Shown in pieces: positions 8,598 through 17,207 of a stretch of DNA of 64,000 nucleotides (position 1 is the stretch's first letter; every line of letters begins with the position of its first letter). The stretch is taken from contig CAYVWB010000017.1 of the NCBI GenBank assembly GCA_964455395.1, forward strand, positions 7,473 through 71,472, written 5' to 3'. Made by a program: the position numbers and the translations under genes. This DNA comes from CAYVWB01 sp964455395. GTDB lineage: Bacteria > Desulfobacterota > Desulfovibrionia > Desulfovibrionales > Desulfovibrionaceae. The notes under the pieces are model-generated. The model did no database searches, was not told where the DNA came from, and saw only the letters and a program-made list of their open reading frames with translations.

Positions 8598-10730
8598 GTG
8601 CCCAGAAGCAAGAAGAACTCCATCGAGGCGTTCCGCGCCCTGGTGAGCGCCGCGTTCCCGGAAAACGCCCGGCTGGCGGAGATTGAACTACCCGACTCCA
8701 TGAGCTTGGCATGGCGCAAGCTCGTGAGCCTTTCCGGCGTGAGCTTGCCCGAGTTCATCCACACCGTGGCGCATCAGGCTGGGATTGATGCGGCGGATTC
8801 TCTGAAATCAGAGCCGGAGGCCCTGGCGTTCTTCCCCGTCGAGAAGATTCGCGAGCAAGGCTTCTTGCCGCTTTTCCTGCAAGAGGGCGTCCTCCACGTC
8901 GCCATCCCCAATCCCACCGACAGCGATCTGCTGGACGCCGTCTATTTCCATGTGCAAGGAAGTGTTCGGTTCCTGCTGGCGGCTCCAGACGCCATCGAAG
9001 AGGGTATTTTTGCGGCCTTTTCCGCCTCCGAGGAGGGCAGCGTACTCGCCAAAGGAAAAATCTCATTGGATTTCGAGGGCCTCGAAGGGGATGTCGACAA
9101 CTTCAACGAAGAGACGGAGCGCGTTTCCAAGCATGCAAAGGCGTTGCTGCGGAAAGCCATCGAGCTGGGGGCCTCTGATTTGCATCTGCAGCCCTTCCTG
9201 GGTGGGGGCGTGGCTCGGGTCCGCGTGGACGGCATGCTCCGGCGCATCGCCTTGCTGCCGGAGAACGTCTACATCATGCTCAGTCGGTACTTCAAAGTGC
9301 AAGGGGGTATGGACTCCTCCACCAGCCGCGTCCCCCAGGACGGCCGCATTTCCCTGAAGCGCCACAACCGCGATTTCGACCTGCGCGTCTCGGTGCTACC
9401 CGCGCGTGGCGGCGAGCGGGTTGTCATTCGTTTCCTCGACCAGAGCCGGAAATTCCACCTCTCGCACAACGGCTTCGCCCTGGCGGAAATCCAGGCGTTG
9501 CGGCGGCTGGCGCGCAACAGTTCAGGTCTCGTCGTCATCACCGGGCCCACGGGCTCGGGCAAGACCTCGACCCTCTATGCGCTCCTGGGCGAACTCAACA
9601 CCGCGGACCGCAACATCATCACCGTGGAGAACCCGGTTGAATACCTGCTGACCGGCGTCTCCCAGGTGGAAGTCCAGGAGAAGTCCGGTCTGACTTTCGC
9701 CCGCATCTTGCGCAGCGTGCTCCGGCAGGACCCGGACGTCCTGCTTCTGGGAGAAATACGCGACGAGGAAACGGCGGAAATCGCCTTCCAGGCTGCGCTC
9801 ACGGGGCATCTGGTCTTCTCCACCCTGCACACCAACGACGCCATTTCCACTGTACCGCGGTTGCTGGACCTGGGCGTGCGGCCTTCAATCCTTGCGGATT
9901 CACTGGCTGGCGTGGTGGCGCAGCGGTTATGCAGGAAGCTTTGCGTGGCGTGTCGCGCCGCGGTGCAGGCTCCGCTCGCCACCGAGGAGCACGTCTTCCA
10001 CGCCGCCACGCGCATCATCCCGCCCTACCGCGCTGTGGGCTGTGAAGCGTGCGGCTTCACAGGGTACCGCGGCCGCATCCCCATCACGGAGATCATCGAG
10101 CCCTCGGGCTCCCTGCGGGAGGCCATCTTCAGCCAGGATCTTTCCCGCTGGCGGGATCATTCGGGCGGGCTGAACAGCCTGGGCTCCCTCGCCTCCTCGG
10201 CCACGCGGCATGTCATCTCGGGGGATACATCCGTGAAGGAGGCAGCGCGCGTCCTGGGCTTGCGGTACTGGTCCGCGCTCAGTCTGGAGTATGGCGCGGA
10301 ATTGCCGGAAGCCGCCTACACACAGGTGGACGCCGAAGTCTCCCAGTCCTCGGGCGTACTGTATCTCGGCCCCACCGGCGCACAACGGGACGTCATCGTG
10401 GAAGCGCTGGAGAGCGCCTGGTTCTCCGTCTTCATGGCCGCCACGGCGGAGGAAGCCAAGCAGACCCTGGAGGTCCGCGACTCCATCGTGCATGTCGTCG
10501 TGGACATCGATGACACCCTCACCAGGGACGCAACCCTCGCCTACGTCCGCCAGGCCCGCACGGCGCTTGCGTGGAGTCGGTTGCCTGCGCTTCTGCTGCT
10601 CCCCCCGAGCCACGAGGGCCTGAAAGAAGCCCTCGCCGCGGACGGCGCCACCTCCCCCTGCCTCACCAAGCCGGTTGACGGCGATACGGTGTTGAGCCAC
10701 GTCCGCATGGCGCTGAGCGCCGGCGGGTAG
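8598..10730 (+). CDS. GspE/PilB-family secretion or pilus assembly ATPase with a C-terminal receiver-like domain
   Basis: A cytoplasmic AAA-like ATPase that powers pilin or pseudopilin assembly. An N-terminal MshEN/GspE-N-like region (to about residue 150) precedes the ATPase. Walker A is GPTGSGKTST (about residue 315) and Walker B is LLLGEIRDEETAE (about 380), followed by the His-box STLHTNDA and a cysteine zinc motif (CRKLCVAC … CEACGF, about 445–480). The usual protein is 500–570 residues; this one has 710. The extra ~120 residues (from about 590) look like a degenerate response-regulator receiver, with a VDIDD acidic patch and a late KPVD lysine. Start GTG 8598 has AGAAGG 6 bases upstream. 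No other secretion genes sit beside it except a broken pilin-like frame. Confidence 0.85.
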   Translation: MPRSKKNSIEAFRALVSAAFPENARLAEIELPDSMSLAWRKLVSLSGVSLPEFIHTVAHQAGIDAADSLKSEPEALAFFPVEKIREQGFLPLFLQEGVLHVAIPNPTDSDLLDAVYFHVQGSVRFLLAAPDAIEEGIFAAFSASEEGSVLAKGKISLDFEGLEGDVDNFNEETERVSKHAKALLRKAIELGASDLHLQPFLGGGVARVRVDGMLRRIALLPENVYIMLSRYFKVQGGMDSSTSRVPQDGRISLKRHNRDFDLRVSVLPARGGERVVIRFLDQSRKFHLSHNGFALAEIQALRRLARNSSGLVVITGPTGSGKTSTLYALLGELNTADRNIITVENPVEYLLTGVSQVEVQEKSGLTFARILRSVLRQDPDVLLLGEIRDEETAEIAFQAALTGHLVFSTLHTNDAISTVPRLLDLGVRPSILADSLAGVVAQRLCRKLCVACRAAVQAPLATEEHVFHAATRIIPPYRAVGCEACGFTGYRGRIPITEIIEPSGSLREAIFSQDLSRWRDHSGGLNSLGSLASSATRHVISGDTSVKEAARVLGLRYWSALSLEYGAELPEAAYTQVDAEVSQSSGVLYLGPTGAQRDVIVEALESAWFSVFMAATAEEAKQTLEVRDSIVHVVVDIDDTLTRDATLAYVRQARTALAWSRLPALLLLPPSHEGLKEALAADGATSPCLTKPVDGDTVLSHVRMALSAGG

Positions 10731-10763
10731 GGCCAGAATTCGACCGGCGACCCGGGTCAGATT

Positions 10764-11621
10764 TCAACCGACGTTGGCGCTACGTATTGCATGTTTCAAT
10801 ACAAGTCGCTCCATTCTTGTTGCCAGGGAATGCAAGCAGGCTGCAAAGAGCGTCGACAAGCGATTGAGATACTTGTTCACCGTGGTTACGGACATGGTCG
10901 CCCTCGATTCCCCTTCGGATTTCATGGCGAGTATCTCCATGATGCGTTTCCCCCGGTACGCTCTGGCCCTGTACGCCCTGGCCTTGTTCATGTTCGGGGG
11001 CAGCAGTTGCAACGTGCGCTTGTACTCCTGCACGTGCTGTCTGGTGATGTTGACCAAGGGGGTGTCTCCATCTTCCAGATAATCCCGAAAGAGCCCATAG
11101 CACGCCACGTTCTCCAGCCGACTTTTCTCGGTCCAATTGCAGGCGGCCACTTGCTCCTGAACGTACAGAGAGACCAAGCTGTCAAAGGACTCACCGTACG
11201 CTGTTCCCAAGGAGGCGCCTGCTGTAAGGGGGGTGTTTAGTTGTGAAGGCAAAGGGGGTGTTTTGTCATGTTTTTTCCGCAATGCATTCAGCATCGAAGC
11301 ATCAGGAATAATTGAAAGTGCCTCGTCAGCCTTCAAGACTTGGTTGAAGTGCGCGTCAAGGGACGTGCAGACCGTCTGCGCATCAGGAGGCGAGGGAAGG
11401 GCGGTAGGGTGGCGTAGCGCATCGAAGACATGGAGCGCGTAGGCCGCCATGCGTCTGGCGCGGCGTTTGGCGACGCCTCAAGACCCTGTGCGAAGCGAGC
11501 GCCGCAACTCGTGTTTGCCCAGGAAGGGCCTCAACTCAGGCGGGACATGCAGCCGGAAGCAGTATCCAAAGCGACGACGAACAAGATACGAAGGGGAATG
11601 CGAGGCATGAGAACGGGACAC
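10764..11621 (-). pseudogene. tyrosine recombinase (integrase) remnant: in-frame stop and missing catalytic domain
   Basis: It starts at GTG 11621, nine bases after GGAGG. The first ~45 codons encode the DUF6538-type start of phage/island integrases (SYLVRRRFGYCFRLHVPPEL, then GKHELRRSLRTG). A TGA at 11478–11480 breaks the frame, which resumes in the same phase (VAKRRARRMAAYALHVFDAL). The core-binding SAM-like domain follows (SLVSLYVQEQ, TVNKYLNRLSTLF) and the ORF ends at 10764. Full-length relatives have about 400 residues, with R…H-x-x-R…Y in the C-terminal half; none of these is present. The gene starts about 100 bp from the 3' end of ssrA and points away from it, the usual layout of an island integrated at tmRNA. 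Confidence 0.85.
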
Positions 11622-11723
11622 GTGTAAGGACCTCCATCGCATGAGATGAGATGGCGCCGTGCATTGGCGCCGTGGTCCAAAACGTGGGCTGTAGGGTCTA
11701 CAAGCCTGGGATAATAGAAAAAA

Positions 11724-12083
11724 TGGTGGAGGCGGGGGGAATCGAACCCCCGTCCGAGAATCTTCCGCAGTGAGCGTCTACAGGCGTAGTCCGGATACTT
11801 ATCTCACCGGGGCGGCGCCTCCGAACAGGCTCCATCCCCGACCAGTCCACCTTGGAGTCTCGCTACCACCGCGGCGGACGGCGGCGGAAGCCAGCCCGAT
11901 GAAGGGTGCGCTCCAAAGACGTATCGGGCGTCAGCTATTGGAGCGTGGCCGCTTTAATTAAGCAGCCAGGGCGTAATCGTAGTCGTTGTTGGCAACTATC
12001 GGTGTGCCGCTTTTTTACGAGGCCAGCGGCGCCTCGGCCTGCAGCTCCTGTTTCCGTATCCCCGTCGAAACCAGTGCGCCCCC
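11724..12083 (-). ncRNA. ssrA: transfer-messenger RNA (tmRNA)
   Basis: Rescues stalled ribosomes by trans-translation. The 5' end is GGGGGCG followed by the conserved TGGTTTCGACGGGGAT. The 3' end is the tRNA-like GGTTCGATTCC arm, then CGCCTCC-A-CCA. The 5' and 3' ends form a 7-bp acceptor stem with one G:T pair. The tag reading frame on the minus strand (11993 down to 11958) encodes ANNDYDYALAA followed by TAA, typical of Desulfovibrio relatives. Length 360 nt. The CCA is encoded and followed directly by TTTTTT, which may help termination. The 3' end is the probable attachment site for the adjacent integrase remnant. Confidence 0.97.
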
Positions 12084-12171
12084 AGTGCAAAGAACACAGC
12101 GTCGGGAAACAGCGCGGGGGCGAACGCGTCGCGCACCCGGGGAAAACGCCGTCTTCAACGCCAACTTTCCT

Positions 12172-12199
12172 TATATAATGCGATCGCAGGATTTGGCAA
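12172..12199 (-). promoter_or_regulatory. probable ssrA promoter
   Basis: On the minus strand TTGCCA (12199–12194) is separated by 16 bases from TATATA (12177–12172), about 85 bases before the mature tmRNA 5' end. The remaining stretch to 12387 contains no gene. The same AT-rich patch reads TATAAT on the plus strand but has no matching -35 there. Confidence 0.5.
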
Positions 12200-12387
12200 G
12201 AGGGCGGATGCCGAAAGTGGCGCCGGGTCGGCGCCGTGTCGCCTCGAATTCGTCACCCGTCCCTTTGCACTTGCAGCCGTCCACGCCTTGACCCCTCCTT
12301 GCGCAATCAGTATACACAAGTAGGAAGACCTCGGCCGGGCGTCTTCCCACCCCCGCAAAGCCCCCGCGGGCCTCAAGGAGACGACTC

Positions 12388-12741
12388 ATGACGGCATTCT
12401 CCCTCGACGCGGACTCTCTCCAGGAACTGCTCCAGCGCGCTGGCGAGCTTCTCGACAACGCTGCAGACGCCTTCGAAGGGTTGGACGCCGAGCTTGCTTT
12501 CGAGGTCGACGACTCCGGGAGCGACGGCGATGTCCAGGCCGTACTCGCTTTCGAGCTCGACCCCGCCTTCTTCGAGGCCCTGGATCACGCACTGCAGACC
12601 CTTGCCCTCGATACCGCCAACCTGCAGGACCTTGAGGCGTTGGTCGAGGAGGGCGTCGCCGGGACTGTCGCTCTGGAAGCCGTCTGGGATGAGGAGGGCG
12701 CGACCGGGGACGTGTCCATCGATCTGGATTGGACGGCCTGA
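12388..12741 (+). CDS. small acidic protein of unknown function
   Basis: A 117-residue protein with AAGGAG eight bases before ATG 12388. It is extremely acidic: Asp and Glu are spread throughout (for example AFEVDDSGSDGDV and EALVEEGVAGTVALEAVWDE), with almost no Lys or Arg. There is no signal peptide, membrane helix or cysteine. Predicted amphipathic helices alternate with Ser/Gly/Asp turns. I do not recognise the family. Its composition fits a soluble cytoplasmic protein of a salt-adapted cell. It stands alone between ssrA (divergent) and a chemoreceptor gene (convergent). Confidence 0.7.
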   Translation: MTAFSLDADSLQELLQRAGELLDNAADAFEGLDAELAFEVDDSGSDGDVQAVLAFELDPAFFEALDHALQTLALDTANLQDLEALVEEGVAGTVALEAVWDEEGATGDVSIDLDWTA

Positions 12742-12950
12742 CCCCCGCCTTCCGTCCAGGCCCCCCCGCTCCTTCTGGGCTGCGTCACCCGCCCCCCGCT
12801 GGGAGGTCGTGGCGTCCGTCTCATGCAAAGATGCCGCGTTCCTCGCCAGCCATGGAGGGCGTCGCGGGGACTGTCGCCGGTCGCGTGCGAACAGCGCAAG
12901 CGCCTGTGGGCGTTGACGACATGCGCCGCTGACGACGGGGGGCAGAGCGG

Positions 12951-15152
12951 CTACTGTTGGCGCAAGGCCTCCATGAGTCGGGCGAGTTCGTCGCTGAGGC
13001 GGCCGATTTCCGTGACGACGCGTTCGGCTTCGCCCATGCCTTGTGCGGTCTCCGTGGAGATGCGGTTCATGTCCTCCACGGCGCGGTTGATCTCTTCGCT
13101 GGATGCGGACTGCTGTTCCACGGCTGTCGCGATGGAGCGCACCTGGTCGGAGGTGTGCTCAACGATCTCCACGATGGCGTCCAGGGCGGCGCCGGCTTCG
13201 CCGGCTTGCGTCGAACTGTGCTGCACGGCGTCCGAGGCGGTGTCCATGGCGCGTACGGCGTTATGCGTTTCCTGTTGGATGGCGTTGACGGCTTCGCCCA
13301 CTTCCTTGGTGGCGGTCATGGTTTTTTCGGCGAGCTTGCGCACTTCATCGGCCACCACGGCGAACCCTCGACCGGCTTCGCCGGCGCGCGCCGCTTCGAT
13401 GGCGGCGTTCAAGGCCAGCAGGTTTGTCTGATCCGCGATATCCGAGATGACGTTCATGATGCCGCCGATGGATTCGGCGCGTTTGTCCAACGCGTCCAGG
13501 CCTTGTTTCATGGTCTGGGCCTGGTCCGCCACCTCCTGGATGGAGCGCACCACGCCGTCCACCACTGTGGCGCCGCGCACGGCGTTGTCACGAGCGTTCT
13601 CCGCGCTTTCGGAGGCTTGTCCCGCATTGTTGGCCACTTCCAGCACGGTGGCGTTCATCTCCTCCATGGCGGTGGCGGTTTCGCCGGCGCGTTCGCTCTG
13701 CAAGGCGGCGCCCCGAGCGGCTTCGGCGATCTGCACGTTGAGGCCCTCGGCCGAGCCGGTGAGGGCGTTGACGATGCCCTCCAACTGCGCGGCGGCTTCA
13801 TGCAGCCCCTCCTGTTTGGCCACGAAGGCCTGTTCGGAAGCCATCTCCGCTTCATGCACGGCTTTCTGCGCGCGCTCGGACTCCAGCTCCGCCTCGCGGG
13901 TTTTCTCATCCGCATTGGCCAGAGATTCCTTCAGTGTGGTGACCATGCGCCGCAGCGCGTTGGCCAGCCGGCCGAGCTCGTCCTGGGAGTCCAACCGCAA
14001 GGTGGCGTCCAGGTCGCCGCCGGCCACGGCGTCCGCGTACTCCACGGTGCGGCTGAGCGGCGTCGTGATGCTCCGGACGGTGAAGAAGAGCGCCAGCACC
14101 ACGAAGGCGCCGGCGCCCAGGGAGACGAAGAGGCCGTTCCAGGAGGCGTTGTCCACGTCGTTTTCCAGAGTGTCGTTGGCGGCGTAGAGTTCCTGCAGGG
14201 AGTGCTCCGCCAGGTCTCCGAGCTGTTGCAAGGCGTTTTCGGCGTTTTCGTCGATGACTTCGTCGATGGCGCTGAAGCGTTGTCGGACGCTTTCGGCTTG
14301 GGCGGCGCTCGTCCTGATGAGCTCGGGCAGCGTGACCGTGGCGGAGTCCACGAGCGTGTCGAGGGCTGCCGAGGCTTCCTCGACGAGGGTCTCGGCTTCC
14401 TCCGTGAGCGCGAGGGGGCTTAACGCCGCCACGCCATCGCGCGCCGCCTCGGCGCTTTCTCCCATGATGGTCATGCGTTCGTCGGAAACGAGGCCGTCTT
14501 TGCGGTCCAGCATGGCTTCCATGGCGACGAGGTTGAGCTGCAGCGCAGCGACTTGGAGCCGGCGCGCTTCGTCCACGGCGGCCAGGAGTCGTCGTTCTTC
14601 GAAGGGAGTGAGGGCTTGCTGCGCCTGGGTCTCGAAGTTGACGGCGAGGCGGCCTGCGTTGGTGATGAGCGTCTCCCCGGCGTCGTCGATGACTTCGTCC
14701 AGGGCGTCGAATTCGGCTTCGAGGGCGTCCAGCCTGCCGGCGCTCGTCTCGATCACGTCCACAAGGTCTTTCCGGATGGCCTGGATGAGCGTCGGCAGCT
14801 CCTGTTCGAGGGCGGCGACAGCCTGGCGGGCCTTCTCGTCCTTGGCGGCGTCGGCGAGCCTGGGCAGGTTCTCCTGCAGGAACGCCGCGTTTTCATCAAT
14901 GACGGCCTTGCGTTCAGGCGCCACGGCGCCGTCTTCCCTGTCCACAATGGCGTCCATGGCCGCGAGGGTCATTTCCTGGGCGAGGAACTTCATGCGCAAG
15001 GCGAGTACGCTTTCGTCCAGGCGTCGCGCGTTGCGCTGCGTGGTTTCCTCCACTTCGAGGCTGTTGACGTAGTTGATGGTGGCGAGCGCAGCCATGGCGA
15101 GCAGGGCGCCCGCGCCAAGCAGCAAGAGGCGCGACTTGATGGTGAATTGCAT
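12951..15152 (-). CDS. methyl-accepting chemotaxis protein with a duplicated helical sensor region
   Basis: An inner-membrane chemoreceptor that controls CheA. An N-terminal transmembrane helix (LLLLGAGALLAMAALATINY) is followed by a periplasmic all-helical region of about 300 residues. A second transmembrane helix lies near 335–355, then HAMP (TVEYADAVAGGDLDATL) and a long coiled-coil signalling domain with the conserved hairpin tip NLLALNAAIEAARAGE near residue 570. The periplasmic part repeats a motif (AMDAIVDREDGAVAPER near 69, AMEAMLDRKDGLVSDER near 211), suggesting a helical bimodular (HBM-like) sensor. Start ATG 15152: AAGGAG precedes it, separated by a run of nine C and one G, so translation could vary with tract length. 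The ligand is unknown. 733 residues. Confidence 0.93.
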   Translation of the reverse strand: MQFTIKSRLLLLGAGALLAMAALATINYVNSLEVEETTQRNARRLDESVLALRMKFLAQEMTLAAMDAIVDREDGAVAPERKAVIDENAAFLQENLPRLADAAKDEKARQAVAALEQELPTLIQAIRKDLVDVIETSAGRLDALEAEFDALDEVIDDAGETLITNAGRLAVNFETQAQQALTPFEERRLLAAVDEARRLQVAALQLNLVAMEAMLDRKDGLVSDERMTIMGESAEAARDGVAALSPLALTEEAETLVEEASAALDTLVDSATVTLPELIRTSAAQAESVRQRFSAIDEVIDENAENALQQLGDLAEHSLQELYAANDTLENDVDNASWNGLFVSLGAGAFVVLALFFTVRSITTPLSRTVEYADAVAGGDLDATLRLDSQDELGRLANALRRMVTTLKESLANADEKTREAELESERAQKAVHEAEMASEQAFVAKQEGLHEAAAQLEGIVNALTGSAEGLNVQIAEAARGAALQSERAGETATAMEEMNATVLEVANNAGQASESAENARDNAVRGATVVDGVVRSIQEVADQAQTMKQGLDALDKRAESIGGIMNVISDIADQTNLLALNAAIEAARAGEAGRGFAVVADEVRKLAEKTMTATKEVGEAVNAIQQETHNAVRAMDTASDAVQHSSTQAGEAGAALDAIVEIVEHTSDQVRSIATAVEQQSASSEEINRAVEDMNRISTETAQGMGEAERVVTEIGRLSDELARLMEALRQQ

Positions 15153-15337
15153 CGGGGGGGGGCTCCTTGTCCATGCAGAGATAGCGGCGGAAAATGACGA
15201 AAGCTCGGGGACGAAGCGCACGTTCAGCGAGAAGGGACGAAGGCGGAACGGCGCGGCGAGACGTTGCGGCAGTTGCTTCAGCTATTCCCTTAGCACGAAA
15301 GATTGTCAATCCTGAGGCGTTATTCGCCAAGACGCCA

Positions 15338-15366
15338 TGCACACGTCGCGTCGTCTGTGGTAGAAT
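15338..15366 (+). promoter_or_regulatory. candidate sigma-70 promoter for the ZIP-like gene
   Basis: TGCACA (15338–15343) is followed after 17 bases by TAGAAT (15361–15366), about 85 bases before the start codon. The -10 is good and the -35 poor. Confidence 0.4.
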
Positions 15367-15448
15367 ACGGAAAACTGCGCGTTGTCGCCTGCCCGGGAAT
15401 TCCCGTCGGGGCCGGGCTGCGCGCCATTCCCCCCGGAGGCGTCCCGCC

Positions 15449-16735
15449 ATGCTGGAAACGCTCTTGGAGTACACCCCGTTGAAGGCTTTCGGCTACGGCG
15501 TGCTCAGCGCCGCCTCATTGCCCCTCGGCGCAGCGTTGGGCATCTGGCTCAAGCCGCGCGCGCGAGTGATGTCCGCCATCATGAGCTTCGGCGCCGGCAG
15601 CCTGCTGGCTGCGCTCACGTTGGAGTTGGTTAGCCCCGCGCTGACGAAGACGGGCTTTTTGCCGTTGGCCTCCGGCCTGGTGCTTGGCGGCGCGCTCTTC
15701 GTGGTGTTCAACCAGCTGCTGTGCCAGAAGGGCGGGTTTCTGCGCAAACCGGCCACCATGCTGCGGCATCGGGTGCGTTCCGAACGTGACAAGCGCATGA
15801 GCCGGCTGCGCCATCTGGCGGCCATCGACTTGATGGAGAACGTCCCGCCGGAAGCGCTTCCCGAAATTCTGGACATGATCCACCGCCGCTATGTGGACAA
15901 GGGCCAGATTCTCTACAAGCAAGGCGACCACGCAGACTCCTTCATCATGCTGGACAACGGCGAGGTGGAGGGCCAGCGCGACGGCGAGCCGCCATTCATC
16001 GTTTGCCAGGGCAACTCCCTGGGCACGCGCTCGTTTCTCTCGGAAGCAAAGATCCGTGGCTCCACCTACACCGCGCTCACGGACGTGAAAGTGTGGGAAG
16101 TCTTCCCCGACGACTGGCGCGCGATGACGACGCGGTACCCCGTCATTGCGGAAAACATGGCGCGGGTGAACGAAAGCAAGGAGCACGCATGTCAGATGCG
16201 CCGCGAGGCATGGTCCACCGTGAAGGATCTGGACGTGAACCTGGGCGAACAGTTCCACGTCTCCCTCAAGCCCATCGCGCAGTCCGAGACGAACCTCTCC
16301 CCCCACGCCGCCGCGCTGGCCATCTGGCTGGGCATTTTCCTGGACGGCATCCCAGAATCCGCAGTCATCGGCGCCAGCATGACGCACGCCGCCGTGAGCT
16401 GGGCGCTCATCATCGGCCTCTTCCTGGCGAACTTGCCGGAGTCCATGTCCAGCGCGGCGGCCATGCGCCAGAACAAGGCCTCCATCTCCTTCATCATGTG
16501 GATGTGGACCTCGTTGACGGTGATGACCGGCGTGGGCGCGCTTTTGGGCAACGTCTTCATGGAGCACGCCTCCCCCGTGACGCACGCCGTCTTCGAGGGC
16601 ACAGCCGCCGGCGCCATGCTGGTGATGGTGGCGGAGACCATGTTGCCAGAGGCGTACCACCATGGGGGCCCCGTGGTGGGGGTATGCACCTTGCTGGGGT
16701 TCCTCACGGCCATTCTGGTGAAAAGCGTCACCTAG
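15449..16735 (+). CDS. ZIP-family-like membrane protein with an inserted cyclic-nucleotide-binding-like domain
   Basis: About eight membrane helices in two groups (three before and five after a soluble insert), with the ZIP-type pattern GIPESAVIGAS, NLPESMSSA and AAGAMLVMVAETMLPEA. Between helices 3 and 4 (about residues 125–240) lies a cNMP-binding-like β-barrel (GQILYKQGDHADSFIMLDNG). Its phosphate-binding cassette is degenerate (GTRSFLSEAKIRGS instead of FGE…PR). The metal-ligand His residues of ZIP transporters (HN-x-PEG in helices 4 and 5) are replaced by DGIPE and ANLPES. It may be a divergent metal transporter, or a sensor built on the ZIP fold. ATG 15449 is preceded by GGAGG at 9 bases. 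428 residues, divergent from the chemoreceptor gene. Confidence 0.8.
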   Translation: MLETLLEYTPLKAFGYGVLSAASLPLGAALGIWLKPRARVMSAIMSFGAGSLLAALTLELVSPALTKTGFLPLASGLVLGGALFVVFNQLLCQKGGFLRKPATMLRHRVRSERDKRMSRLRHLAAIDLMENVPPEALPEILDMIHRRYVDKGQILYKQGDHADSFIMLDNGEVEGQRDGEPPFIVCQGNSLGTRSFLSEAKIRGSTYTALTDVKVWEVFPDDWRAMTTRYPVIAENMARVNESKEHACQMRREAWSTVKDLDVNLGEQFHVSLKPIAQSETNLSPHAAALAIWLGIFLDGIPESAVIGASMTHAAVSWALIIGLFLANLPESMSSAAAMRQNKASISFIMWMWTSLTVMTGVGALLGNVFMEHASPVTHAVFEGTAAGAMLVMVAETMLPEAYHHGGPVVGVCTLLGFLTAILVKSVT

Positions 16736-16860
16736 AGCGACGTCGCAGGCGCTGCGTCGTCATGCGCCGGATCGAGAGCCAACGCGAAAACGCCGGCGCT
16801 CCCCCAGCAGGGAACGCCGGCGCGTTGGCGCTGGGATACGAGTGGTGAGGACCCGGCGGC

Positions 16861-17133
16861 CTAGCGGCCTTTGGCGGCGCGCTTGGAGGCCTTCAGCGGG
16901 TTGACCTTCACCTTGCCGGCCTTGTCCACTTCCGCCTTCACATGCGTGGCGAAGTTGCACGCGCCGAGCTTCCACTTGGCCGCGGGCTTGGGGTAGGAGC
17001 CGCAGAACTTCTCGTCATCGAATTCCTTGATGCGGCCGCAGCCGTCGCACTGATCGACCACCGGCTCGACGAGCACGCCGTTGTGGAGCACGCCGCTTTC
17101 GGTCTTCACGGCGTCTTGCAGTTGGGGATTCAT
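16861..17133 (-). CDS. PxxKW-family cysteine-rich protein
   Basis: A 90-residue cytoplasmic protein with the family signature PKPAAKWKLGACNFATH and two further cysteine groups (CDGCGRI, FCGSYP) that could bind zinc or an iron–sulfur centre. The C-terminus is Lys-rich (KASKRAAKGR). The family is small and mostly deltaproteobacterial, with no assigned function. ATG 17133 is preceded by an excellent ribosome binding site (GGAGGTGA); an upstream GTG in frame lies inside that site. It sits alone between the ZIP-like gene and the deaminase pair. Confidence 0.8.
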   Translation of the reverse strand: MNPQLQDAVKTESGVLHNGVLVEPVVDQCDGCGRIKEFDDEKFCGSYPKPAAKWKLGACNFATHVKAEVDKAGKVKVNPLKASKRAAKGR

Positions 17134-17207
17134 ATTCGTCACCTCCGAAGTGGATGTCGTTTTCTCTCACGAAAGAGATGCTCTGTATAGTATGCGCCGG
17201 GGGGATG

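Noticed and set aside
12957..14423. Plus-strand ORF antisense to the chemoreceptor
   Set aside because: Shadow frame of a strongly supported minus-strand gene.
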